A stretch of DNA of 64,000 nt from Orobanche coerulescens (Eukaryota > Streptophyta > Magnoliopsida > Lamiales > Orobanchaceae). The stretch is from positions 50,416,358 through 50,480,357 of the forward strand of contig CM065801.1 in assembly GCA_033398695.1 (NCBI GenBank). Direction: 5' to 3'. How positions within the stretch are numbered: position 1 is the stretch's first letter; each line of letters opens with the position of its first letter. Both the position numbers and the translations under genes were made by a program. Below the pieces are notes generated by a model that was not told where the DNA came from, did not search any database, and was given only the letters and a program-made list of their open reading frames with translations. This document shows, piece after piece, positions 1-11,725 of the stretch.

Positions 1-627
1 TTTGGGCAGATCATAATAATGGGCCAACTTATTTTTCTGGGCCTAAGATTAATAACTATTATTTTTTCATAAAAAATGATAGTTATTTTGGTACTTCTTT
101 GAGAACTCCACGTGCTTATCGTCTCAAGATTTTGGGTCAAATACGTACCGCTGATGTGTTTGAAGTCAAATATCGTGAAGTGTTAATTAATTTTGCTTTT
201 CCTGGAGATGAATACGTTGTTAACTCAGTTACACTGCTGGAGATTAGATTCATTCAGATTCGGGGACGAATCTTTTCAAAGAGGGAGAGAATGATGGAGA
301 TTAGATTGTATTTATATTATTATTTATATCCTATTGTTTAGGGTTTTAATTATGTTTTAATTAGTTGTTAATGGGTTGGACTTTCAGGGCCTACACGCCT
401 TAAACCCTAGTTTTATGTTATAAATAGGCGTCTTAGTATCATTTGTAAGGGAGCTTTTGATGAAATAGAAATATATTGGGTTTTATCCCTTTGTTCGTGT
501 TTTTATCGTTGTTCTTCCGCTATTCATATCGAATCAACGGGATTAAACGTTAATCACGTTTGTGTATTCTTCCGGATATTCTACGAATCAACGGATTAAT
601 ACGAATATGCTTCCGCTTGCTGCATCA
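1..627 (+). mobile_element. 3' end of a Ty3/gypsy element: polyprotein tail and LTR
   Basis: The reading frame from about 99 to 310 resembles the C-terminal tail of a gypsy integrase polyprotein: an AYRLKI-like strand followed by a basic RGRIFSKRERMM end. A purine-rich stretch at about 277-299 fits a polypurine tract. The following 330 bp contain a TATA-like 'ttataaatagg' (about 419-429) and fit an LTR ending near 627. The 5' part lies outside the window. Both LTR borders are approximate because no second LTR is available for comparison. Confidence 0.6.
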
Positions 628-1190
628 CTAAGGGATCATTGGACCTTGAGAAATTCAATTGCAAAGTATTGTCACTAGGAATTGAACCCCTGACCTCCAA
701 CTAAATTGAAGGTTAGGTGGCCAACTACGTCAATGCAGTTGGTTATGTGATCGAATATATTTAATTGCAGCAAAAGGGAGTAATGACTGTACATACTTAT
801 TCACACAACTATATTTTTTTTTCCTTTTTTTGGTCCCACAAGGACCCACAATTGTTGGTATTAATGTAAAAAAGATTTGTATAAAAGCACCAACTCATCA
901 ATCTTTGTATAACATGTTCAAGTCTCAACCGTATAGGTTCCCCAAAATTACAAACATACCCATCTAATTTGAAGATCCTTATGCCATTTTTGTAAAGTGA
1001 GTATTGTTTTAAAAGTGGCGGTTTGGAAATTAATCATCTCCTTCAACTTTGAACAATCATATACTATCATGATTGATTGTTATATCAAAAACTAACCCTT
1101 TAAAAAACACATCATTATCTCAACATATGAGCTTATGAATATAATACACCTCCTTATTCATTTACAATCATAGAAAACAGCCCCCTATTT
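628..1190. other. AT-rich intergenic DNA
   Basis: I see no coding signal or recognisable element here. The stretch near 676-700 (ggaattgaacccctgacc) looks superficially like the 3' end of a tRNA gene, but no cloverleaf surrounds it. Confidence 0.4.
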
Positions 1191-1570
1191 GATTCGGATC
1201 GGGTTCGAGTATTGTTCATTGGGTAATCGGGTACTCAATAGGTATTCAGGCACCCGTATACCCTATATTTAAGAATATAAATATTTTAATATATATCATA
1301 TATACATATAATGTAATTAATAAATTCAATTTTGTATAATAAATATTTAAAATATAATATTTTATATAATAATATATATAATTTATAATACAATATTATA
1401 TTTATGTATAATATATAATAATAATATATTTATATAATTTAAATGGGTACGCGGGTCGGGTAATCGGGTCATATACTATACTCATTCCCAACCAAAAAAT
1501 TTTGGGTTCGGCTAAAACCCGACCCGATTTCGAATTTATCCGACGAATAAAATCGAGTACGAATAAAGTT
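1190..1570. repeat. Possible DNA-transposon remnant with GGGTCGGG-type inverted ends
   Basis: Two blocks rich in CGGGT/ACCCG (about 1194-1260 and 1445-1530) flank an AT-rich core. They are partly inverted relative to each other, as in plant hAT-like or other miniature elements with CGGGTCGGG ends. I could not define exact termini or a target-site duplication. Confidence 0.3.
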
Positions 1571-1902
1571 GATATTCCTGATAAACGCTTAAATTAAAAT
1601 GAAATAACATGCAAAAAAAAATATCGACGAAAATAATCAATTAGTGATTTTTTAATTTTGCGTCTTAACCATACAGCCTCACCAACTCGACTAGTATTTT
1701 AACAAAATATTTTCACTCCCTCCCACCAGTAGTGGCTGGCTGGTTTCTCAATCTGAAAAGTTTTTTGGTTTTCTAGCAACTTAAAACCCTACTCTCTCTC
1801 GCTCGCTTCTTTCCTTCGAGAGGGGGAAATGAAAAAATCCCTCACACCGCAGTACAAGATTTTCACTACTTGTTACAGTTGTTCATTCTGATAAGTTGAT
1901 AA

Positions 1903-1922
1903 CACACACACACACACACACA
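1903..1922 (+). repeat. (AC)n microsatellite in the 5' leader
   Basis: About ten AC units end four bases before the ATG at 1926, inside the presumed 5' leader of the CCCH/RRM gene. A TTG at 1896 lies in the same frame and reads through the repeat without a stop. The ATG is the better start because it begins the conserved family N terminus. Confidence 0.9.
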
Positions 1923-1925
1923 GCG

Positions 1926-4653
1926 ATGGATACATACGAGGCTACAAAAACAGTGATGTCAAGGATCCAAACTTTGGATCCGGAAAACGCTTCAAAAATC
2001 ATGGGTTATATACTGATACAAGACCAAGGCGACAAGGAGATGATACGGTTAGCTTTTAGCCCTGACGCCCTTTTGCTCTCTTACATCAACCAAGCAAAGG
2101 CCCGCTTGGGGCTCACTTCAAATACCCCTTCTCCAAACCCTTTCTCACATCCCATTTCGCCAAACGGCCATTTTCGCCAAAATCCACCAAGAATCATGAT
2201 ACCCAACAATGGCGGCTTCCATTTGAGCAACCCATCTTCACCAATGGCAGCCGCTTTTCAAAGAACCAGGCCCAGGCCTATTTCTTACGCCTCCGTGCCG
2301 GATAATTCTTATCTTGCTACTAATAACAGTCCAAACAATGGTCTGGATTCACCAAGTCTGCACTTTTACGGCAGTAATAATAATGGTTTTGGTGATGAAT
2401 ATCAGTTGCCGTTTCTTGATAACCCTGTCGTGGATCCGATAATGAGTCCGGGTGGGAGGAGTGACTCTCTGGTTTTTCCTTACGGTGAGGACGGGAACGG
2501 TGTTTCGTCTCGTCACCTCCACCCGTTTCACAAGAGGAGTTACTCTGTAAACGACGCCGCGCTTCTCTCTAATCTTGAAGAAGGGGGCGATGGGTTTGTG
2601 TGGAGGCCTTGCATGTACTTTTCAAGAGGGTTTTGTAAGGATGGGGTTGATTGTAAGTTCTCGCACGGTGACGTGGGTGGTGTTGACCCGGTTGACGTCG
2701 GATCACCAAGCAAGGCTGTTACCGGGTTTGATGAGTTGTTGAGAATGAAGGCCCTTCAGCAACGGAGGTTTGCTCTCATGGCTTCTGGTGGTCGCCATCC
2801 TTTTGCTTACAACAAGTGCATGGATTCTTTAAATGAGAATCTCAGGTATTTAATTTCTTGGGGAATTAAGACCATAAAGTTTAAATGTTCTTAGTTGTAA
2901 AAAAGATTTTGACCTTTTTCTTATAGAGAAACTGTGCCTCTTGTTCTTTTTTCTTGATTAATTTCTTTATTTCTAGTGGCACTGTGTATAGTTGCCGTGA
3001 TCGGTGACACGGGCTATAAATACGATTTACGGCTAGAAGTAACACAGTAACGCACAAACCCAACTCGAATTGCCACAGTCGGAATTCATTTTTTTGCCTA
3101 TTTCTCTTATTATTCGATTTATGTCAATTGGTGTATCATCTTGTGATTCTTGGTGGTGAACTAGTGATGTTTGATCTTTTATTTACAATATGGTGTGCAC
3201 TCAAACTCAAGTATGGGGGGTGGGGGATGAATTTCACTAATCTAATAAACATGACAGGAGTGACTTGTCGCCATTGAGATTTGGTGCCAGTGTAAGCTCG
3301 AGTGCTCATCAAATTTACTTGACATTTCCGGCCGATAGCACGTTCAAGGAAGAAGATGTTTCTAATTACTTTAGGTAAGTGATTGGAATCGAAGTTGGAA
3401 CGTCGATTCGTGAATATTGTTGATAGAATTGGATCTAATTATGCTTATCCTACCCTGTCTTTTTTTCTTTTTCTAAAGTATGTTTGGACCAGTGCAAGAT
3501 GTTAGAATTCCATATCAGCCGAAGCGAATGTTTGGGTTCGTGACTTTTGTCTACCCGGAGACGGTTAAGCTTATCTTGGCGAAAGGGAACCCTCATTTTG
3601 TTTGTGATTCCCGTGTTCTCGTCAAACCTTACAAAGAGAAAGGGAAATTCAAAGAAAGGCACTATTCATTTCCGACTCTTTTTATTATTCTCCATCATGA
3701 TATCAACTGTCAAGGTTTCACCTGCTAATACTTGTTTTATTTTGTTATATTGGAAAATGGAAACTAATTATAGGAAGCAACAATCACAGCAGTGTTTAAG
3801 CCCTTCCGGAGTTGATTCTGGGGAACACTTTGATACCCCATTTGGTAAGCTCACATAGCCGTCTGCTTAGTTGTACGTTAATAAATGAGTTTATTCACTA
3901 TTTTTTTTTTTCTTAACTGCAGGGCCTAGAATGCTGTTGAGTCCACGGGAGATGATGCTGAGGAGAAAACTGGAGCAGGAGGCAGAAATGCAGCATTCCA
4001 TCGAACTCCAAGGTCGAAGAATGATGAATTTACAACTAATAGACATGGAAAATGCGAATCATAATTACCATTATCCGTCAAGCTTCCCGGCTGGCATTCC
4101 ATATTCCTCCCGGAGACAGTCTAAATTTCTGATAAATCAGCATCTCACACCTTCCTCTGATTCCATCGATCAAGAAAATTCCGAAGGTTTGTTCGGTTGA
4201 CAGTTTGTTTCTAGTTTTATGCATTACGTAATAAATAGAGTTTATTTAACCTATAACCTCAGATAGATTTGTCTGATTGCCCATTTTTATCTGTTACTGT
4301 AATTCCTATTGCAGAGGCTGATGGTGGCCAAGAATCAGTTGCTGACGAGAAGAACGTTCTGGAAGGATCCAATTGTTTAGCCGACATCAATACTGATGGT
4401 GGCAAGAAACTAAATCGTGGAAATGGCGATGACTCTGATCTCCATGAAAGGTATATAGGAGGTTTCTATAGAGCAAATTGCACTTTGACTTGTAAAATTC
4501 TTCGCAGCGTATATGTACGTATCAATCAATCCTTAGTGTTCATTTACAAAAATTTCCCTGAGGGTCAAGCCTAATTAAAAAGCTCTAGGGCGGGCGGGGG
4601 GTTTGTTTTCTGTAAATAGGCTAAACCTCAGGGGAATGTTTATGTAATTATCC

Positions 4654-4686
<33 letters not shown>

Positions 4687-5043
4687 CTTGCTTATGATGT
4701 GTGTTTGACATGAATGCAGCATGAAGCACATCCTTCCGGATAATCTATTTGCTTCTCCTACAAAATTGGCTGCTGAAAACCACTGTGTTTTCTCTCAGTC
4801 TTTACCAGCAGAAGCTATTGACAGTGTACAGACTTCTTCTTCTAGCAATGACCCTCTGCTGCCCGGCAGTTCGCCCCTCACCGTAGCTTCTCTCAAGTCA
4901 TGTTACCTTCAAATGCCTCGGTATCATTATATCCGCTAACCTCTGTTATCTACTTTCACCATTATTTCCGAGAAATCAGATTTAGGTTTGGTTAACTGAC
5001 TGTCATCAGGTTTTCGTCTGGGCAAGAAGCCATTGAAATGTAG
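1926..5043 (+). CDS. CCCH zinc-finger and RRM protein, 8 exons
   Basis: Proposed exons are 1926-2845, 3258-3374, 3479-3658, 3774-3844, 3923-4186, 4315-4450, 4720-4920 and 5010-5043. They sum to 1923 nt, an open frame of 640 codons plus TAG. The N terminus ([15 protein letters not shown]) matches the plant family of AtC3H22/AtC3H46-type proteins. One C-X7-C-X5-C-X3-H finger is seen (C229, C237, C243, H247). An RRM spans about residues 325-400, with RNP2-like IYLTFP and RNP1-like RMFGFVTF. A charged helical stretch ([16 protein letters not shown]) follows. The last exon gives a short SSGQEAIEM end. I recall similar ends in homologues; without this exon the frame stops at 4939. All introns are GT-AG except intron 3, which is GC-AG. 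The family is expected to bind RNA in the nucleus or cytoplasm; the exact target is not inferable here. No frameshift or stop was found, so the gene looks intact. Confidence 0.9.
3659..3773 (+). other. GC-AG intron (intron 3 of the CCCH/RRM gene)
   Basis: Exon 3 ends AAAG at 3658 and the intron starts GCACTA. The acceptor is ttatag at 3768-3773. Only this junction restores the family-like continuation after the RRM (ERKQQSQQ). No nearby GT keeps both the frame and the conserved residues. The introns around it are ordinary GT-AG. Confidence 0.75.
4652..4680 (+). repeat. Poly-T run in intron 6
   Basis: An unbroken T run of roughly 28 bases lies about 40 bp upstream of the exon 7 acceptor at 4719. 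It may be an unusually long pyrimidine tract or a slippage-prone repeat. Confidence 0.85.
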
Positions 5044-5330
5044 GTGCTGTTATAGAGGTGTTTATAGCTAGCAAGCAGGAAGTAGCTTAGCTTTGGTAAG
5101 ACCTCTCTTCCTGAAAATTAAATTTCCAGATAATTACGAAGATTACCCTTGAGATTCAGGTAATTACGGAAAAAAAAAACCTTCGGATTTACTTTCTGCG
5201 TTACGTTTTCTCCTTTCACGTTTTTTCTCGTACAATTTACTGTGCGTTTATAGAAATACTGGAGATCCCCCCTTAATTATGAAACTTCTTTGGGTTTCTG
5301 TAATTAACTTATCAATTTATTACACAAAAT
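5044..5330 (+). other. 3' UTR and downstream flank of the CCCH/RRM gene
   Basis: This non-coding stretch follows the TAG at 5041-5043. No clear AATAAA signal is seen, so the poly(A) site cannot be placed. Confidence 0.4.
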
Positions 5331-5331
5331 A

Positions 5332-5480
5332 ACGATCCGACATGTATATTTTTACTTTCTCCAATGTTGAAATGATACTTTTCGGTATTAAAAATGATAT
5401 ACTTTGTAATGAGCAAAATGTTATCATTTTTGATACTGAAAATTATACATACCGGACTGTCAGACGGGACCGTCTGACAG
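5332..5480. repeat. Foldback/MITE-like element ending in a perfect hairpin
   Basis: Arms with ACTTTTCGGTATTAAAAATGAT and its inverted counterpart (TTATCATTTTTGATACTGAAAA) face each other across a short centre between about 5332 and 5455. Directly after, at 5457-5480, CTGTCAGACGG and CCGTCTGACAG form a perfect 11-bp inverted repeat around GA. No target-site duplication was identified. Confidence 0.5.
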
Positions 5481-5797
5481 GGACTGGTTTGTAAATAATA
5501 TGTTCTTCTTATTAATTCATGTTTCTTTGCCTTTTTCTGTTTAAAGCAGAAAGTTTTGTGTAGCATATACAAGGAAGTAAAAAAGTTGAATAGCTGTGTG
5601 GCCAAAAACCATAACCACAAAGTCAACAGCAGAAGAAAAGATGGTTATCAAGATTATTGTTGTCATCATGAATACCATACTTACTAGTTACAACTATATA
5701 TACATATAATGCATGGGGTACAGGTACAAAAGCCTTTAGGACAGATGAACTTATATTTTGATGGAGCGGGGGTATTATTGTCTTTGTTTATTTTGTA

Positions 5798-5826
5798 CCC
5801 CCCCCCCCCCCCCTCTCTCTCTCTAT
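5798..5826. repeat. Poly-C run followed by (CT)n
   Basis: About 16 C residues run directly into roughly six CT units. This is a simple-sequence repeat in non-coding DNA. Confidence 0.9.
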
Positions 5827-6309
5827 CTTGTTGTGTGCTGGACCACACACAACACTAGCTCTAGCAATAGCATCATATGTAACATAGACTAGTACTTTTA
5901 ACTCTCTATTACTATTACCATAGTTTGGAAATGTTTAGATTTTCTTTTCTCTTTTACCTTTTTTTTGTCAGTTGTCATGGACTAGTACTCAACTCTCTTT
6001 TCAAAAAAGGGATAATGACAATGAAGACCTTGAGGATTTGGCTAATTACAAAAGAATCCAAATTAACCTTTTCGTATTGAGATTTCGATATATTATAGAT
6101 ATTGCGGTTATGACCATAGCCTAAACTCGGAAGGGTAAAAGAGTTGTGGAATGTACATAAAAATAATGTATGATTCTTTTTGGCTGTAGTTGGCCCTGTG
6201 TGTCATTTGGACATAGTAATTGGGGATATTAGGAACTTCAGAGCCAGACAGAGCGCACCTCTGTAATTTATTCGGATCAGCTACTCGAGGACTAGTCACG
6301 TATAAGTAC

Positions 6310-6482
6310 AGTTAAATTTTGATAAATAAATGTTCGATAAACGAATAACTTCGCCAAATGAATAATTTTCTTCGGTCGTAACTCTTTAAGACATGTTCAA
6401 AAATTTTTTGATAAATGAAAAATTTCGCTAAATGAATATATTTCTTCGGTCCCAATCATATTTATTTATCGAGGTTTTACTG
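6310..6482. repeat. Non-autonomous DNA-transposon remnant with two related halves
   Basis: Two related blocks (about 6318-6385 and 6400-6470) share GATAAATGAAxAATTTCGCxAAATGAATA and TTCTTCGGTC motifs. The end reads TTATCGAGGTTTTACTGTA, a motif common at the end of plant MULE-like miniature elements. Borders are approximate. Confidence 0.35.
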
Positions 6483-7800
6483 TATAGAACTTTTTAGAGA
6501 TGCCACTGCGGTGGGATGAATGTGGAGGTTGGTTGGGGAACATTTTCATATATGTCCACCCGTAACGAGTATAAAATCTGAATTCATTTCTGCTCCGTTG
6601 GGTACAATTTAAATTTTATCCCTGCCTTGCCTCGCCACACAACCTATATAGATCTCCATACGTGTTTAAGACCAACTGTACCTGCCACATCAATCTACAC
6701 ACAAAAAACAAAACAAAACTAAAGATCATAATGTTACTTGTAAATTAAATTATATTTGTGGTTTTAGATAAAATCACATATATTAATATAAATAAAATCC
6801 AGTTATGAGTGAGTCAAGTTATAACCGAGTCAAGTGATGGCTGAAAATGAAGTGTATTAAACTAGGATTTGACAAATGATAAATTGGTAATTGATGAATT
6901 CATGATATTTCAAAATCTACGGTTCAAATTTTAATCAAATGAGCTAACGTATGTAAGTTTGTTAATATTTTGTATTAGACAGAACTCTATTGATATTCGA
7001 ACTTGGATCTGTTAATAAATATAATATGTAAACTCATTTAATAGAATTCTATTGGTATTCGAATTTGGATCTGTTACATAATATTTAAACTCATTTTTCG
7101 ATACAATCACAAGTTAATCTGATATTTTTATATTATTTTTTTTAGAAAAGAAAAGAAATTATTCATAGCCCCCAAAAAATTGGAGAACCTTTGTTGGACA
7201 CAAGTCTCATCTCCTCCGTGTCTCAACCCATCGTGTTCGTATGGGGAATCAGTAGAAATTTGATACTTGTGTGATTACCCGTCATATATTCATATCAAAT
7301 TTTACTCCCATTCCCATCCACATTCATTCTATTGGGACGATGCGGGCCATATCTCTGCCAAAATAAATGGGATTAGAATGAGAAAGAAAAATGAAAAAGA
7401 AGATAAAAGATGCTATTTTTATACCATCGACAAACAAGGGCTGGCACACTTTTGTCTCATTTTCTAGTTTTCTTTTTACTTGAACAACGTGGGCAGGGGC
7501 CATACAAGTTACAACACATGGGGGGCAATTGTTTTTAGTAGGAAAAAAATTGGGGCTTTATGATTAATAAAATTGTTGTTAGTATTTTATATAATTATTA
7601 TGTGAAGGCATTTTAGGTAATTATGTCATTTTCTTTATTCCTTGTTTCACGACATGAATTGCACGTCTGGGCTCCATCTTTTGTATTACGTTGTCGGGGG
7701 TCATCATCGAATTTAAAGTTGGATTTGGGTAACTCTGTTTTGTACCTAATTTTATTACTACGAGCCATTATCCAACTCGTGCGATGCACGGTCTTTGGTT
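6483..7800. other. AT-rich non-coding DNA with a short direct repeat
   Basis: No gene was recognised. Around 6965-7090 a block of about 60 bp containing 'ATTGxTATTCGAAxTTGGATCTGTTA' occurs twice in direct orientation. Short open frames here (for example 7267-7467) lack any domain or start context. Confidence 0.4.
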
Positions 7801-7805
7801 GATAC

Positions 7806-8385
7806 AATTGAATGAGCAGATGACATAATTTAAATACCTTTTAGAGAAGTTTATATGTTTTTTTATTGTTATTGTCCTTTTATTTTAGTCTATGTAATTT
7901 ATATGAAATGAGACTTTACTAACCCGTATGTTGCTCCGGGGTTGTTTTTGGTTTAGATGCACCGATTGTATCTAAGATTTCATAGCTAAAATTTAACCAT
8001 CTTATAATTTATACTATCATTTAAAAGTTCATTTTAATCATCTTGTGTATTAGAAGATGCACGTGTTTTGTACGTAATGTTGGGGCAGACGGTTGAATGA
8101 GCAGATGGCAGAATTTAAATGTCTTTTAGAGAAGTTTATATGTTTTTTATTGTTATTGTCCTTTTATTTTAGTCTATGTAATTAGTTATATGAAATGAGG
8201 CTTTACTAACCCGTATGTTGCTTCGGGGTTGTTTTTGGTTTATTCAACCCATGCGATGCACCGATTGTATCTAAGATTTCATAGTTAAAATTTAACCATC
8301 TTGTAATTTATACTATCATTTAAAAGTTCATTTTAATCACCTTGTGTATTAGAAGGTGCATTTGCATTGTGATGTTTATCATAAC
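7806..8385. repeat. Tandemly duplicated Helitron-like block
   Basis: Copy 1 (about 7806-8092) and copy 2 (about 8093-8385) share long stretches, including TTTAGAGAAGTTTATATG, ACTAACCCGTATGTTGC, ATGCACCGATTGTATCTAAG and CATTTTAATCA-type segments. The CCCGTGCGTTGCAC-type motif, seen again near 7770 and 8530, resembles the hairpin-like sequence near plant Helitron ends. I could not place TC or CTRR termini, so the class is tentative. Confidence 0.55.
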
Positions 8386-9066
8386 TTTTGTATTTAAATT
8401 AGTTTATTTACATTAAAAGTTACAATTTAAAATAGTCTTTTTATATATTTACAATTAAAAGTTACAATTAAATTTCTCTTCCACATTAAATTAAGGGGGA
8501 TAAGTATTATATAGTACGAGGCTTTACGAACCCGTGCGTTGCACCGGCCGTGATTTTGGTTGAATATGTACGTGATTTGGACGTGATGTTGATAGAGATG
8601 GTTGAATACTTGTTATCAAAATTGCATCGGGTTTTGTTTGTTGCTTTTTGAGAAGATTATAGCTTTTTTTAATGTTTGTAATATAAGTTTTATATAATTA
8701 GTTATATGTAATGTATTGGGATTATTTTAGTTGATATGTGCTTGATGTTTCATAAGAGTATTGGTCTTAGATGACTCATATTCAATACAAAGTAATTGGG
8801 CTTTGTTATGCGATGTGGCCCATTGTTTATTTATTTCTCTCAAGTTTTTGTATATCAATTGTGCTAGTTTATATATTTTAACGAAATCCCGTAGTTATAA
8901 TTTCGACCAATATTAAGATCGATCAATATAACACTTATGTATAATATTTCCGTCTTAATATGCATTTCATATATCATAAATGATACAAAACTGCACCCTC
9001 CATAAGTCGTTATTGTAGTTAAGTAACATCTTGCTAATGTTGCAAAAGGTAAATCTGCAAATTTAA
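8386..9066. other. AT-rich non-coding DNA with a further Helitron-like motif
   Basis: A third diverged copy of the CCCGTGCGTTGCACCGG motif sits at about 8530-8547. Nothing else is recognisable. Confidence 0.35.
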
Positions 9067-9393
9067 CTACTCTTGGCCTTCGTAATGACTGTTGTAATCA
9101 TCTTTCATCACATAACAATCTGCATCATTGTTAGAAGATGATGATGGCAAATGTGTAGTAACATTTGATGTTGTCGAATCAGTTATTGATAGTGTCAACC
9201 TCATTGTTTTTTTCTTGTTGTGAGTTGCTTTGAAACACGCTTGTCTTATTTTTCTTGTGCTTAACTGGAGTGGTAAATCGGGGTTATCTTCCACATTCTT
9301 CTTAGGCCTAAAAATTAATTTTTTTATTTGGTTATTATAATTTACAAATGACTTCGAGACAAAATTATATACTTTTTCCTTTCTATTCATCAT
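9067..9393 (-). CDS. Unrecognised open frame, 108 codons, low confidence
   Basis: The frame starts with ATG and encodes a lysine-rich first half followed by a serine/threonine/asparagine-rich tail. No domain is recognised. It lies between Helitron-like sequences and downstream, on the same strand, of the FAR1-like gene at 10210-10799, so it may be a captured or transposon-borne exon. The biased composition means it could also be chance. Confidence 0.2.
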   Translation of the reverse strand: MMNRKEKVYNFVSKSFVNYNNQIKKLIFRPKKNVEDNPDLPLQLSTRKIRQACFKATHNKKKTMRLTLSITDSTTSNVTTHLPSSSSNNDADCYVMKDDYNSHYEGQE

Positions 9394-10209
9394 TCAAGGT
9401 GATATTTTTAATATGTCGAATTTTGTTATTTTAGCAAACTCTTTTAGTTTATCTGTTCAAATCATATGTACTAAAACTCACTGTCCGTGTGATGCACAAA
9501 TGTTGTATCTAAGTGTTCATCACGTAATGTTTGTGTCAATTGCCGAATATACAACAATCTATAACTAAGGTTGCCGCGGGAGATCTTTGTTGATTGTTTT
9601 AAGTATTTCGTTAATGTTTACGTAAATGTAATCATTTTGTTGAGTTTATAGTTTATTTCTTGTTGTTGTCTTGGTGTTTTTTTATTTTTAAAATATTTGT
9701 AGTGTAAGTTTTAGATGGGTTACATTTTTCACCAAAACATGTGAAGTTTTCTTTCGTTGATTTGACTACATATCAAGCAAATAAAAATACTTTTTTTTAG
9801 CCTCTCATGAGGATAACAAATTCGGTACTCATGTATATTTCCAGAACATCATTAAAATGTTACTTGAATCGTATTATCACTTTTAGTAGAGTGTCAACCC
9901 CTTTCTTTATATCCCAGAAAATAATGTTTAAAAATCTTTAAGACTCACACATTTCTAAAATACCAAGGATAAAATGTACCTCATGTATAGACTTATGTGC
10001 ATGCATAATTTTTTATATTAGCCGATAAAAATTATATTGTCATGGAAACAGATATCTCTTATAAATATTACGCCAATACGCCTTAGAATAGCAATACCTT
10101 CCATTACATATCTCACAATCTTCATGTTTACAACTTACTGATAATATTTGATGCTATTGCTCCAACCCTTAACAAATTTTTTCCCCATAATTCCACCATT
10201 AATAATCCA

Positions 10210-10799
10210 CTAAAAAGCTTCATTCCATATTTTCGGGTGGGGATTAATTGTTAATCCGCAAGTACCCTTCTGAGACTTATGCTCTCTGCACACAACAGTA
10301 ATTCCCCACAAAATACCATCTGGAGGAATCGGTACACCTCGTAGAGAGAATGGACAACCATTTTTTTTGTACTAGTACATCTTTTTAAAGTTTCTCCATT
10401 TTTTAAATATCTTGGTGGTTGATATTTTCCTCCCTTTTCACAAATTAGAGTGCATTTCGGGAGTTTGTTACCTATTTTCTTTGCGGATTTATCAATAACT
10501 ATGACGAATCTATTTTTCCTTCCGGTCGTCCTCACCCAATCTAACATCTCATCTCTACTTTCAAAAATCTGTAAAAAAATAAAAAGATAAAACTGATTAA
10601 ATGAGCAATATATATACTAAACTAATTAAATGAAAAGAGCAAAACAGAAAAATATATTTATACGAAAAAGAGCAATATATATATATATACCAAAAAAATA
10701 ACGAAACACAAAAAAAAAAATATTTACACGAAGTCGTACCATATTAGTGATAAATTCACACGACATGTTCCCATTATTTGCTGAATTATATTCTTCCAT
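10210..10799 (-). pseudogene. FAR1/FHY3-like DNA-binding (MULE-type) fragment, frameshifted
   Basis: Exon 1 (10740-10799) starts ATG and encodes 20 residues. A GT donor follows at 10739-10738, and the acceptor CAG at 10571-10569 leads in phase to exon 2 (10210-10568). Exon 2 opens IFESRDEMLDWVR, typical of the N-terminal zinc-finger region of FAR1/FHY3 and related MULE transposases. In that frame it reaches CTLICEKGGKY, then loses the frame at an A-run (T8 on +, 10371-10378). A +1 shift restores NGCPFSLRG, a second Cys (VVCREH) and a stop at 10212-10210. Only the DNA-binding part is present, with no DDE transposase domain. The break is a single-base deletion in a homopolymer, so it could be a sequencing error. 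Confidence 0.6.
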
Positions 10800-10869
10800 T
10801 TATTATAAACAGAATAGTGTTTCAGAAATGTGAACAAATAAGTGATATTACATCAGAAATTTAAGAAGA

Positions 10870-11672
10870 AAATATAGAGAGATGATGAGTTATATTTCTT
10901 CTTCACTCCCTATTTATAGCCAAATAAGACTACTAAATAATAAAAATAATTGACATGACAATTCAATAGGTAGTATAGATTAGGGAACTATTTTGGTGAA
11001 AGACTTTGAAATGACAATTCAATAGGTAGATATAGGTTAGGGAACTATTTTGTTGAAAAACTTTGAAATGACAACTCAATTGGTAGCTAATAATACTAAT
11101 AATATATATCAAGATAATAATATATAATCTAAATAATAATATATATATTATTTGTATAGATGACTATTGATGTAGTGGAGGATATTGCAATTTGTTATTT
11201 GGAAAAGAGTTGTTTTTGAAATATATGGAAAATGTTTGTTGGTGAATTTTGGGATATACTCGGCCTTTTCTTATCGGAATCGACCCACTGAATAAGAGTC
11301 ACCGCTATGCGGTGAGGTCCGTCGCTTTTTGGTCAAAAAACGACGTTTATGCCTTCGATTTTGCTTTTTTCAGTTTTTAGGGACTTAATTGTAATTTTCT
11401 AAAAGTTTCTGTGGTTCTTATTAATTGCCGTGATTTTAACTCTAACTTTCATAGAGTATATATATGCGTATAAGGCCATTATTTCAGACGTTCAATGAAT
11501 TGAAGTTTTCTCTAAATTTTCTTGAAATTCTTAGATTGGTTGAATCTAGATCTGTTCGAACATATTTTCTAAATATTTTTTTTAAATATAAATATATTGT
11601 ATAGAAATAAATTTATAAATTAGTAAAAAAATTATCGAAAAAATATCAGTAAAAAATTAAAAAAATTTAAAT

Positions 11673-11725
<53 letters not shown>

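Noticed and set aside
676..700. tRNA-like 3' end (GGAATTGAACCCCTGACC)
   Set aside because: No matching acceptor stem, anticodon loop or D arm is visible around it.
5312..5626. Minus-strand frame of 104 codons downstream of the CCCH/RRM gene
   Set aside because: Runs through the foldback element and AT-rich DNA. Aromatic-rich composition is typical of chance frames.
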